Positions 1 to 10,980 of a DNA stretch of 24,730 nucleotides are shown here, in pieces. Below the pieces are notes generated by a model. That model made no database searches. It worked only from the letters and a program-made list of their open reading frames with translations, and was not told where the DNA came from. The stretch's first letter is position 1, and every line of letters starts with the position of its first letter. The stretch is from Azolla pinnata (taxonomy: Eukaryota > Streptophyta > Polypodiopsida > Salviniales > Salviniaceae): assembly GCA_037176905.1 (NCBI GenBank), contig JBBBWG010007903.1, positions 1 to 24,730 on the forward strand. Reading direction: 5' to 3'. The translations under genes were made by a program, and so were the position numbers.

Positions 1-614
1 ATTGAAAAGCTAACAAATTATTTTCAGCTAAAAAACTCTTACGATTATAATATAACTATTAATATACCTTTAGCAACATGACAACGTATACATGTTTATT
101 ATAGCAATATAATGGTATAATTTTTGTTTTACCACGAAATATATCCACCTTCTTCTTTTTCTTTTTTCATAAAAGTATGTTTGTATTAAAACAACATGAT
201 GGTACAAAAAACAAAAAACTCTTGTTATCAAAACTACTTTAAAAGTTGTGATATGATTAAGCCAACTTTTCAAAGGTGTTTTAATACAAAATGATATATA
301 AAACTAACTTATTTAGAGACAAAGTTTCAGTAAAACATAATTGTTAAATCGACTTTTTTTTAATCTTATATATATAACGTTGAGATACTCTAGAAAGTTG
401 ATCAAATAAGAAATCATTTATCGAGCTCCAACTATACCGTACCCAAGTATCCCAGACAATCAAACATGGCCTTATATGCCAGGGTTGGTAAAACGCTCAA
501 TCGCCTTGAATGAGAACCCATTGAAAAGCTGACAAAACATTTCCAGCAAATGACCCTCACAATCGTGATGCAACTATCTGCTATAAACTCATAGTAACCC
601 GACAACACGTAAAC
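1..614 (+). repeat. Diverged direct repeat, copies at about 1-93 and 521-614
   Basis: Both copies begin ATTGAAAAGCT and run in parallel through an ACAAA...TT.CAGC..AA core to a shared ...GACAAC.CGTA.AC ending. The first copy is richer in A and T, and many differences are C/T or G/A, as expected if it decayed by deamination of methylated cytosine. The 430 bases between them are AT-rich and show no recognisable gene. The family is unknown; a mobile-element fragment is possible but not shown. Confidence 0.6.
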
Positions 615-750
615 ACCCATATTGATAGAAAATCAGGCAATTCTAATACTGATCGATCAGTTAAATAAATATGACCCAAAAAATCTTCATTCTTTCCATT
701 CTCCATAAAACCTCCTTCTTTCTCCACTCTCACTAAAGAGAAAGAGAAGA
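94..750. other. AT-rich intergenic region upstream of the kinase gene
   Basis: No coding region is supported here. Open frames on the minus strand are short and AT-driven. The last 100 bases become pyrimidine-rich and purine-rich in turn and probably contain the core promoter of the kinase gene, but I cannot place a TATA box with confidence. Confidence 0.5.
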
Positions 751-764
751 GTGAGCTCACTACT

Positions 765-1076
765 CTCTTCTTCTTCATTCTTCTTCTTCTTCTTCTTCTT
801 CTTCTTCATTCTTCATTCTTCTTCTTCTTCTTCTTCTTCTTCTGCAAAGTGCCCATCTCCATCTCCATCTCCATCTCCATCTTATCGGCACAGTCAGTCG
901 CTCTGCAGACAAAAGAGCGGCCCGATCTTCCTTTTTATTTCCCCACATGGGCCTACACAGCTCGCTGCAGCTTCTGCTTCTGCTTCTGCTTCGTCTGCTC
1001 TTTTCCTCGCGCGCACTCTGATGTCACGCAGCTTCTTCTTCTTCTTCTCCACGCCCGAGCAAGAAAGAGAAAGCCA

Positions 1077-1110
<34 letters not shown>
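765..1110 (+). repeat. Microsatellite cluster in the kinase 5' leader
   Basis: Four simple repeats follow each other. They are a TTC/CTT run at about 765-843, four CATCTC units at 854-877, a short CTTCTG run near 971-991, and about ten CAG/GCA units at 1079-1109. The sense strand is strongly pyrimidine-rich, which is common in plant 5' leaders. The block probably lies in the untranslated leader of the kinase mRNA, although its last 250 bases are open in the kinase reading frame. Confidence 0.85.
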
Positions 1111-1113
<3 letters not shown>

Positions 1114-1196
1114 GGAGGAGCATCTGCATCACTGCCCGGAATCTCCCTGACCAAACCCTAAAAGCCTCCCTCCTTCCCCCCCCTTCTCATTTCTGT

Positions 1197-4100
1197 ATGG
1201 GTTCCATGTCTTCCCCAGTGATACACCATGACGACGAATACAGAGATCTCGCGGGCCAGAAGGTATGGAAAAAAAGGAAAAAGAACCAAATCGTGCTTCC
1301 ATTCCTTCTCTTCCATCTCCCTCCCTTCTTCTTGCTTCTCTCTGCTCCCTGCCCTCTCCGTCTTTCAGAACAGTAGTCCTCCCCTTTGAAACGATCACGT
1401 CTCTCCTTTTCAGATGCGTTTCCCCTCGGTTTTGAAACTTCTCGTGTCTGTGTTCTGTTTGATTCATTCCGTCATTTCTGAACCCATGGATCGGATCGTG
1501 GGCTCTGTTGTTAACAATTTCTTTTTTCTCCCTTATGTAGGTCCTTGGCCGATCGTACATGGCTTCTTCTAGAAAGCTCTCGGATCCCAAGGTGAAGCTG
1601 ATGAGCAGCTATGGAGGTAAGATTCTGCCCAGACCTTCAGATAATAAGCTTAGGTACGCAGGCGGGGATACCCGGATGATCTCGGTTTCTCGCTTCATCC
1701 GATTCAATGACCTCGAATCGAAGATGAACGAGATATATGGGCCGAATCTCACCATCAAGTATCAGCTCCCCGAGGAAGACCTCGATGCGCTTGTGACCGT
1801 GTCTTCGGACGAAGATCTAGAGAACATGATGGATGAGTACGATAGGCTGGATGCTTCGGAGGGCCCCTCCTCCTCGAGGCTCAGATTGTTCGTATTCGCT
1901 TCGTCCGATGGGGATTCCATCGATCTGCACGACATTTCCGACCCGAGAATCTCAGAGCAGCAATACGTGGATGCGGTGAATGCCTTGCAGATCGATGCTC
2001 CGTTCCGAAGGAACGGAGACATGCTCTCGGCGACTTCCTCGAAGAATCTCGATGACTGGTTGCAGGGTTGGGATCCGTTGCCCGTCCACGATGGCTTGCA
2101 GAGCTCCGAAAATCTCCAATTTCCCCGGCTGTACCCTGCTGGAAAGCCCTCAGGTTTTGCAAACTCTCCGGCCAATTCGAACCCCCTCCATTCGTCGTCG
2201 GGCACAGCAGCTCTATCGAGGCAGCATTCCGATTCTTCCGACTTTGCAGCCAATTGGCATGCCAATAACCTGCACGCCGTTCCTCTGACCGAAGCAACGA
2301 GAGCCGATCATGCGGAGGCTGTATCGAGAAAGCTCTCTGATATGCATTTGTATGCCCATGATTCTGATGCTGGCAACAGCCTTACGGGCGCAGCAACAAG
2401 AGAAGAGCCTCTGAGATCTCTCTCAAAGAAGGTCTCGAATCCTCTGCCCGACTTCACCTCCGATTGGTGTGCAAACAGCCCTCCGATTGGGGTAGAGGTA
2501 AGGAAAGATCATCTGGAAGCTTCCTTGGAGTTTGCTGGCTCTAGTAGGCCCATTAATGATCCGCTGGATGCGTTATCGAGGAATCTCTCCGATTCGCCCA
2601 AGTTCGCCACTCATCGGAACGCTTACACGCATACTATTGGTGAAACGATAGGATTGAATAAAGCTCTATCCAGTCAGGAGTCAGGTTCATCCGAGTTTGC
2701 ATCAAATTTGCATGCCAATGCATCGAATATTTCTCCTATCAGTGGAACTATCAGGGAAGATACGTTGGAACCTTTTTTGAGAAATCACCCTGATTCTCCC
2801 CAGGTTGCCTCTAACTGGAATGCTGATGCAAATGCAAATGATCTTCCTATCGGCAGAATAATTGGATCAGGTCAAGTTGCATCGATGCAGCGCTCGAACT
2901 CATCACCATCTGAAGTTCCGTCTAATAAGCATCTGGAAGCAAAACGTTTCCTTTTGAGTGGAGTAAGCAGAGAAAATCTTTCTGAAGTGGTATTGAGACA
3001 GCTCTCTGGTGCTTCTGTGGCTACCTCCAACTGGCATGCTGATGCAAATGTTTCTCCTATCACAAAGGTGGCAATAGAGGTTCCCTTTGGGACTTTTGGG
3101 AGACAAATCTCTGGTTCATCCGAGTTTGCATCTAACTGGAATGCTAATAAAAATGTTCTTCCTGTCACCAAAGTGACAAGAGACGATGCTTTAGGCTCTT
3201 TTTCATCCGATGTTGGATCTAGTGTGCCTGTTAATGCGAATGAAAATAGGGATGCTCCCCCAGTTGGTACAGTTATTGGAGCCAATCTTCTTGATCGGGA
3301 GTTTGGTGTATCCAATTTGCATGTTAATAGTAAGGAAAATAGGGATATTCCCTCAATTGGTGCAGTGATTGGAGCAAATATTCTCGACAGAGAGGCTGGT
3401 GGGTCTGCAAGCTCTTCTACCTCATCTCAATATGGTCTTCATTATTCACCCTCCCTTCATCACTGGAATCCGAGCCCACTAATGCAACCATTGGGAGAGG
3501 CAGTCTCATATGCCAATGGCGAGGATACACTGAACAAAGGTGACATCACTAGTCCAGGAGGGCAAGTGCCGACAGTTGGTATATTGGACATGAGTGCAAT
3601 TTTACAGACAAGATCCACCGATATGCATATGAAAACAGATGTCATTCCAATTGTAGATGAAAACGATAAATCATACCCTGACATGTCTGAAGCTATACCT
3701 TTATCACCTGGAGCTATACTACAAAAGCAGCTTGAAATCGATCGTTGTCAAAACCTTGACGTGACCTCAACAGAAGGTTTGCAAACTCTTATAAGTAAGA
3801 TGGAGGAACTACATGAGCAGCCAAAAAGAAATGTATGGACTCAAATCGATTCATCAGCATCTCCTCATCTAATCCCTGATTTATTATCTGCATCACCTCA
3901 AATGGATGACTTGCTATCGGAATTTATTCCTACTTCTGCCACTGGTCATGCTGCATCATCATCAGAAGCAGGAAGGAGAGGCATTCTTGAAAATCCAGAT
4001 CTTTTCTCAACGAAGACAGAAACAGATCTAGAAAAAGCATTTCCTCATAGTAGTTATATGAGTGCCTTACACTCTCCAGTTGCAAGTGGAGCAGCGCTAG

Positions 4101-7100
4101 AACAAGGACCGGTTACACAAGGTCTTTCTGCAAAGGTTGTTCTCACCCATAATCGTGCTCATGAGCTGGCAGAACAGTCTTTAGCATATGTGACAGATTA
4201 TACTGCCTCTCTTAATCATTCCACAGCTGCAGTTTGGGGTAATTCGCAAACACCTCCTCAATTGGCTTCCCATTACGGTCTGAGCAACAAAGGCTTGGAT
4301 CTGAATGAAGTTCCCCTAAATGCTGCAGCTGATGTAGATGTAACATTGGAGCAGTCTGATGTAGCCCCAACACTGGAAGATGATAGCACTGTAGCTATGC
4401 CACTTCTAAGTAAGGTGGGTGGTTCAAATCTGCCCTCATCACAGGGCATGGAGCCAGAAGAGAGTGTTTCTCTGTCCCCCCTTACGAGCAAAGTTGGTAG
4501 TTTAAAACTGTCCTCACCCTATAGGGCAGATCCTGATGAGAATGTTTCGGTACCGGCCACCAAGCTATACCCATATTCTCTTGCTACAGATACCGGTGGC
4601 TTTTCTAGAACAAATGCTGCTTCAGTAGCTTCACATTCAGATAAATTGACCATAAATCTATCAAAACCAAGCAGTTTAGTGGATCTGTCATCCACAGGGA
4701 TTTATGAGAACAGATTTGTTACTGCTGACAGAATGAATAAAGATGTTTTGACAGAGGATTCTGAAGAGGTTGAACATTCAGGCGGTTCTGATATGATTCA
4801 TGTAAAAACTGAAATAGTTGTAGGTGGAGATGAAGAAGATAGACCTGTTGCTGGAGAGGAACCATTACCCCCTCTTGCCTTCCATGCGCCAGCATCAATG
4901 ATTGATGTTTGGAGCACTACTAGATCGCAATACGAGCAAGATGTAACAGTTCCACCAGTCAATCTCTTAGAGGATGTGGTCAGAAATCATTGCTAACGTA
5001 AATAAAAAGCTTTTACGTTTTGGAAACTGTGTGGTTAATAGATAACTGCTGTGTCACTGCAGGATGAAAAATCTGATACTGAAGAGATTGAGACGTTTCA
5101 ATCTGCTGTTGGGACAATCAATGATACAGTTGTTAAGCCCAAGAAGGTTGCAGCTACTGCAGGGAAAGATCCAATAGCTCTAAATTTACAGGTGATGCTT
5201 AGATCTTAAACCCCAATATGTGAATTTTGGAGCGACTGTTTAGGTTGCACTGGATGAAGTATGTTGATTATGTGATTTCTCCTGAATTTAGACAATACTT
5301 TATTCCGATCTTGAAGAGCTTCGGGAATTGGGGTCTGGCACATTTGGCACCGTTTATCATGGAAAGTGGAGGGGAACTGACGTGGCAATAAAGAGGATCA
5401 AATCAACTTGCTTCACAGGAAGGCCATCCGAGAGGGGGCGCATGGTAAACTCAGACTATATTAATAAATATGTAATAGCTTTGATTGTGATACATGTCTT
5501 GATTTTCATAGTATTTATGCTGTATTGACTGCTTTTTGTCAGCTATAGATCATAATGAATATTAGACTTCTTGTTGCGTAGATTTCAGATTTTTGGCAAG
5601 AGGCTAAAATCCTTGGACAGCTACACCATCCAAATGTTGTGGCATTTTATGGTATTGTGCCGCATGGTCCAGATGGAACCTTGGCGACAGTAACTGAATT
5701 CATGGTTAATGGGTCACTGAAGCAGGCTTTACAAAAGAAAGACAGGTAACTGTTCATTCAAACAGGGAACGAGTGTTCTTTTGATTTGTCGTAACATACT
5801 GTACATGCTGATGATTGAATTTGGTTATTGGCTGATGAAAGACCGGTGGTGTTATGGGGGTGTTTGAAACTTTTGCAAGAAAGTATAGCATTATGTATGT
5901 GCCTTTCCAATATGAAACTGAAAATTAGGTTGTAAAATTTTCATCCATTCTATATGCCTTCTCGCATAGCCTGGCCTAGGAGATGTTATGAAGTTACCTG
6001 TTAGCACTACATTTCTGCATGTCTGTTCTCTTGTAGACCTGAACTCATGTTGTTTTCATTCACATATAAAATATAAGAATGCTTGCATGTGGCATGTAAC
6101 AATGTTGATTTGTAAGCGTATGCACTATATCATATACGCGCGCACACATAATATGTTAGGGTTCTAATCTAAATGGTTATCATAATATATTGTGAAACTT
6201 GCACAGGATTTTAGACCGGCGGAAGCGATTACTTATAGCAATGGATGCAGCTTTTGGAATGGAATACTTGCATGGGAAAAATATAGTGCATTTTGATTTA
6301 AAATGTGACAATCTCCTTGTAAATTTGCGAGACATTCACCGGCCTATCTGTAAGGTTAGTTTGTGATGAAGTTAAATATTTATGGTTTTCAACTGAGTTC
6401 GTTACTCCATTTCTTCTTTTGGCTACCGTCACTCAAGAGATGGCAATGGTATAGGATTATCTGCTCATTTTGAAACAGTTTCTTGGTCAAACTGCATGAA
6501 ATATTACTACTATTTTCTATATCTACATAAAGGTTTTCATTCATTTTACCAAATTATGATTATGAAGAAGATTATGTTTTGGAGCAATTGATGTTGAAGA
6601 AGATTATGTTGTGAAGCAACTGGTCTTGAAGAAGATTATTTTGTTCACTATGATGAATAAGAGGATGCTATACAGCATTTATTCTAAACCACAGCTTGCA
6701 GAGTCTCAGAAGAATGGTTAGTCTTAGGCTAGTATGATATGAGTAAACGATCTTGAAGAAGATTATGTTGTTCTTGGTGACGATTGTGGGGATGTTTTAT
6801 GGCAGTTATTCTTAATCATGGCTTGCGGATGCTCAGAAGACTGAATATTATTGCTTTCTATATCTACATGTTGGAAGTTTTTAAGCTCAATCCTATTAAA
6901 TTATGAAGAAGATTCGGTTGTCTTAACGATTTTTCTGAAAACGATAATGCTGTGAAAAAAGCAACGGGAAGGAAGATTACACTATGAAGCAAGCAACCTG
7001 GAAGAAGATAATAGTGTTATTGTTCCAGCAATTGTTCTTGTGCGTGGTTTGCATATTCTAAGAAGAGTCCTGAGTCCTAGGCTAGTAGGTTGAGTAATGC

Positions 7101-8214
7101 GATCTTGAAGAAGACAATGTTGTGAAGGTATGGGGATATTGTATAGCAGTTATTCTAAACCAGTGCTCGAAGAAGGCCAAAAGTCCTAGGCTAGTATTTC
7201 GAGTTATGCATTCAATTCTGCTGGGATGAACTCGCTCTTAGCTTTCACAAATTTTCTTGATTTTCTGTCTTAAGTTAAACTCCAAAATGTTCATCTTTCA
7301 TCTGAAAGTTTCTGGATGTCATAATCCAAGCAATGTTTTCTTTGATTTGTTTTGGAAAACCTAATGCAGGTGGGAGATTTGGGTTTATCGAAAATCAAGC
7401 AGCAGACGATGATATCGGGTGGTGTAAGAGGGACCCTCCCATGGATGGCACCCGAACTGCTGAATGGCAGCAGCAGCCTAGTTTCTGAAAAGGTGAAGAA
7501 ATGAAAGGACCTCAATTTGTTATGTAAGGACATCTTGATGTAATTCAAAAGGGATGAAGAAAGGAAGTGATAAAAACATAAGGAAAAAATTAAAAAAAGG
7601 AAAAATTTGAAGGCAGTGATAGAAATCGTTCCTGTGTAAGTAAATTACACTATGTTGTGCTAAAACTAATTGCATATTGCGTCTTATTTTTAGGTTGACG
7701 TCTTCTCATTTGGCATTGTCCTTTGGGAGATTCTCACTGGGGAGGAGCCATATGCTGACATGCATTACGGTGCAATCATTGGTACTGCCAAACATATATC
7801 CATACATACATATACATCTATGTATGCATGTATTTATTTGTATGTATTGTGTGTATATATACAGTACATACAAACATGTACTCACATGCAGGCATACATA
7901 CATACACACACTAAATGTGTTGTGTGTGTAAAGAGAGAGAGATTACTATTTCGTGTTGATGGGTTCTGGAAGAACAGAAATCAATTGTCTAATAAACCTT
8001 AATTGTATTGATAGGAGGGATTGTGAGCAACACTCTACGACCACCAGTTCCCAGATGGTGTGATGCTACATATAGGGCACTGATGGAGGCTTGTTGGTCG
8101 GCTGACCCATCGGAGAGGCCATCGTTCTCTGAGATTGCGAGAAGCCTTAGATCTATGGAAGCAGCGCTTGCAGCCAAAGGGCGGGCTCAATCGCCAATTT
8201 CAGGGCAAGATTGA
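1197..8214 (+). CDS. PB1-domain Raf-like MAPKKK (group B4 type serine/threonine kinase)
   Basis: Proposed exons: 1197-1262, 1541-4978, 5063-5191, 5292-5444, 5582-5745, 6207-6354, 7370-7492, 7694-7781, 8015-8214. All phases match and give about 1,502 residues. An N-terminal PB1 domain (about residues 38-140) carries KILPRPSD and an acidic [14 protein letters not shown] segment. A long Ser/Asn-rich linker follows, then a C-terminal kinase domain with glycine loop [15 protein letters not shown] lysine, HFDLKCDN catalytic loop, GDLGLSK in place of DFG, MAPELL and [18 protein letters not shown]. Plant B4 Raf-like kinases of this architecture phosphorylate SnRK2 kinases in osmotic-stress signalling (family knowledge). 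The start is uncertain. ATG 1197 needs the 1263-1540 intron, which has a good acceptor. ATG 1559 would begin inside the second exon. ATG 849 is also in frame. The donor at 4978/4979 (GTCAGA) is weak; 4975/4976 is an alternative. Confidence 0.93.
2213..3402 (+). repeat. Degenerate in-frame repeats in the kinase linker
   Basis: The linker after the PB1 domain holds about eight diverged copies of a unit of roughly 33-36 residues. The pattern is a basic/Ser-rich start (RxLSxSSxF), then ASNWHANAN, then PI, then TREDxLE. The clearest copies start near 2216, 2669, 2777, 2993 and 3098. They end in a second repeat type: two copies of a 30-residue unit built on NRDxPxxGxVIGANxLDRE at about 3236-3400. 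The repeats are coding and maintained in frame. Confidence 0.75.
6540..7210 (+). repeat. Degenerate array in a kinase intron built on CTTGAAGAAGATTATGTTGT
   Basis: The 1,015-bp intron between 6354 and 7370 holds about eight variants of a GAAGAAGATTATGTTGT core, near 6562, 6594, 6630, 6752, 6903, 6972, 7001 and 7106. A longer unit is also repeated: GTCCTAGGCTAGTA plus a GAGTAAncGATCTTGAAG stretch occurs near 6724 and 7075, and GCAGTTATTCTAAACCA-like sequence recurs near 6675, 6803 and 7145. It has no coding role, and the exon boundaries on both sides are intact. Confidence 0.7.
7795..7935. repeat. TACA/TGTA microsatellite in the last kinase intron
   Basis: Alternating purine-pyrimidine sequence built on CATA, TACA and TGTG, followed by a short GAGAGA run, fills much of the 7782-8014 intron. 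It resembles the larger tract at 10095-10860 and the one at 14222-14545. Confidence 0.8.
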
Positions 8215-8925
8215 GGTATATATATATATAACCTTCTGAGATCTGGCTTGGATGTAATGAAAACAAACCCTCTCATGTAAGAAGAAAACATGTACAGTAT
8301 TGTTGTATTAGCTCTATTTCATCCGTCAAGCACTGTGAATATTAAGAACCTGCCATGCCCACTTGTGACATACTTCATTACTCGCTATTAGAAAGTACAA
8401 TCTTTAGGTTTTGATTGTCGTAAGAGCTAGTGTTTGAGCATACCTTTCTTTTTCTAAATGTTTCTCCTGCTTCCCTTAATTTACTCCATAAAAAGGGTGA
8501 TGTAGTAATTTTCTCCTTTTCTCCAGCTGGTATATTGAAGGGAGTTAGTAATTTTAATATATCGACAAAGCGATTTGATCATAGCATATGAATTGATTGA
8601 TACCCTCTGGAGAGGCTTGTACGCATAATGGCAATGCCTCTGTACAGGCAATGTGTCACATGCATGATATGCTCCTAATCTTGTGACTCTTTTGATCATG
8701 ATTGCCAGTTTGGCAGTTTTCTAGCCAGAAAAAAATGGTGTCTGAGATGGTGATTATCTCAAAATCTCACAGATATGGGGATAAAGTAAAACTCTTACCG
8801 AAAAGCCATTTGGAAGCATGCTTGAGAGATTCTTGATTGTATTGTACACAGGACTTGATTCGGCGTTCTCCATTCTGGAGATTCTCAACAGTTTTGGGCC
8901 AGTTAAAATGGATTATGTGTCTGAA
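8215..8925. other. Kinase 3' flank, no gene seen
   Basis: The stop codon is followed at once by a TATATA run (8217-8230), then AT-rich DNA that should include the 3' untranslated region and polyadenylation site. I cannot pinpoint a single poly(A) signal. No coding region is supported. Confidence 0.5.
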
Positions 8926-9330
8926 GAGGATCGAAATGTTATCGGCTCTTTTTATTTGTTTTGAGCTGGTGGCAGTGAACTCAATACACATTGTGCTTCC
9001 AAAGAGAGGATCGAAATGTAGCTCGCTCTTTTCTATTTGTCTTGAGCTGGTTGCAGTAAAAACTCTATGCTTCCAAAGAGGATTGAAATGATGCACTATT
9101 TAGGATGGAAAATGTTGCTACTCTATTTGTCTTGAGCTAATTGCAGTAAAAACGCTGATTGAAATTTGATGGGTCTAAAATCAGCAGGTTCGGCTTCCAA
9201 AGAGGATCAAAATCTTGCTTCTCTTTGTCTTGAGCTGATTGTAGTAAAATTCTCACCAATGGGTCTGAGATCAAGGTTGTGCTTCCAAGGAGAGGATCGA
9301 AATGCTGCTTGCTTCTTCAATTTTGTAGCA
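8926..9330 (+). repeat. Five-copy degenerate tandem repeat (units about 72-124 bp)
   Basis: Copies start with GAGGAT(C/T)(G/A)AAAT at 8926, 9006, 9078, 9202 and 9292. Most contain TTTGTCTTGAGCTGGTTGC followed by AGTAAAA and end in GTGCTTCCAAAG just before the next copy. Spacing is uneven because of insertions and deletions. Open frames through the array are short and share no protein pattern, so it looks non-coding. Confidence 0.75.
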
Positions 9331-9725
9331 AAAACAACAAAAATGAAAAACTCATGGATCCTTTTAGAGATTGATTCCGTTTGTCTAGATCTTGAATTCG
9401 AGCTGGAAAAAAGACAAGCTTCGATCTATATCTTCCAATGATTTTGCGGAACGGTGGAAGAATGGAATGGGGTGTAAAACGTGGGAGAGAATGTGTGGCG
9501 TTTGCAGAAGATTGATTCGGTTTGCGTAAAGAGGATGAAAGTGGATCGCTGGAAAGCGGAGCAGATGCCAGACATAATCAAGCCAAGCATAAGAAAAACC
9601 TGATGATTCCGGTTGTCGTCGTGTGCTCCTACGGCTGGAATCTTCTGGATCTGAAGAATGTACTTGTCGATCAAAGGGGCCGCCCCCAATGGATGCTTTG
9701 GAGTCGAAATGGATCGATCGTTGCG
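9331..9725. other. Gene-free stretch after the five-copy repeat
   Basis: Mixed-composition DNA. A 73-codon plus-strand open frame at 9522-9743 has no pattern I recognise and no splice or promoter context, so it is left uncalled. Confidence 0.4.
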
Positions 9726-10065
9726 TATTTAACTCGTATTTAGCTTACTCAACCCATATCTAAGAAAAATTTATAAATGCTTACAATACATATTTTAGTG
9801 TGCAGTTGTTTGAATACGTGAGATACGTCATATACGGGCTAGATACCTTGAATACGAGTCAAATACGTGCAAAATACGTTAAACAAATCAATTTTGAATT
9901 TTTGTTTTTTAAGTTGATGAAAGAGACTAATATTCGCTTTCAAGACGCCCAGTAAAGACTAGTTTTTTTTAATGTCTATAAAATTTTAAAAGCAAAACGG
10001 GCAGTTCCAAAACGTGAAATACGGTATTGAATACGTATTCTGCGTATTCTACGTATTCTACAACG
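9726..10065. repeat. ATACG-motif cluster
   Basis: GAATACG, AAATACG, TATACG and CGTATT recur about a dozen times, densest at 9810-9885 and 10015-10060, separated by AT-rich sequence with T and A runs. Short palindromic motif clusters of this type are seen in subterminal regions of plant DNA transposons. I cannot identify terminal inverted repeats or a target-site duplication, so the assignment stays open. Confidence 0.45.
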
Positions 10066-10094
10066 CATTTTAGTTTTAAAATACATGGTTTTTT

Positions 10095-10860
10095 TTTAAC
10101 AACATGGACACACAGATGCACATGTGCATGCATGCATGCATCCACCCGCGCTCGCATACATACATACATACATCCATACATGCACGCACGCATGCATACA
10201 TACGCGCACATACATGCACAGGCACATATAGATACATGTATATACGATCGCAAGCATAAATAGCAAAGCCACCCACATTACCAATACATACCCATCTGCT
10301 ACACATACATGCATACACGCATGCACACACGCATGCATACATGCATACACACACATGCGCACATGCATATACACACCTGCGCACATGCATACATACCCAT
10401 GCATACACACGCGCACACATACACACATACACACGTACGCACACATGCATCCATACACCAATGCACACGTACACACACGCGCACGCACACACATGCACAC
10501 ATACATACATCCACGCATACACCATGTACACATGCATACATACATACATACACCCATGCATACACCACATACACATGCATGCATGCATATACATACATAC
10601 ACCCATGCATGCATCACATACACACACATACATACATACACCCATGCATACATCACACACACGCACATACATACATACACCCATGCCTAAAGCACATACA
10701 CACACATGCATACATGCATACACACATACGCACACATACATACATACACACATGCGCACACATGCAGGCACACACATACATACGCATACACACATGCAGG
10801 GACACATACATGCATACACACATGCGCACACACATGCATGCATGCATACCTGCATAGGCA
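10095..10860. repeat. Long ACATACATGCAC-type microsatellite
   Basis: About 760 bp of almost unbroken alternating purine-pyrimidine sequence is made of ACAC, ATAC, ATGC and GCAC tetranucleotides. Because the units lack TAA, TAG and TGA in most phases, frames on both strands stay open for up to 288 codons, rich in His/Thr/Tyr on the plus strand and Cys/Met/Val on the minus strand. These are artefacts of the repeat. The tract may form Z-DNA or cruciforms, by general knowledge of such sequences. Confidence 0.95.
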
Positions 10861-10971
10861 GATGTATGATTTCAAGCATATAAGAGTAGAGCCACCCACA
10901 GATGCATGTACATACATGCATGTTATGGAGTGGCTTGTGCATGTATGCATATGTGCATCATGGATGGGATG

Positions 10972-10980
10972 TATATATAG
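10972..10980 (+). promoter_or_regulatory. Probable TATA box of the O-fucosyltransferase gene
   Basis: TATATATAG lies in otherwise mixed sequence, about 110 bp after the end of the long microsatellite and upstream of the purine-rich leader. A transcription start 25-35 bases downstream would put the leader at about 11005 onward. Confidence 0.5.

Noticed and set aside
751-1161. 136-codon frame of poly-Phe and poly-Ser in the kinase leader
   Set aside because: It is a translation of TTC and TCC repeats; at most an upstream open frame.
10076-10942. Long open frames (up to 288 codons) on both strands rich in Cys/Met/Val or His/Thr/Tyr
   Set aside because: They are by-products of a tetranucleotide repeat without stop words; several frames are open at once and no protein family fits.
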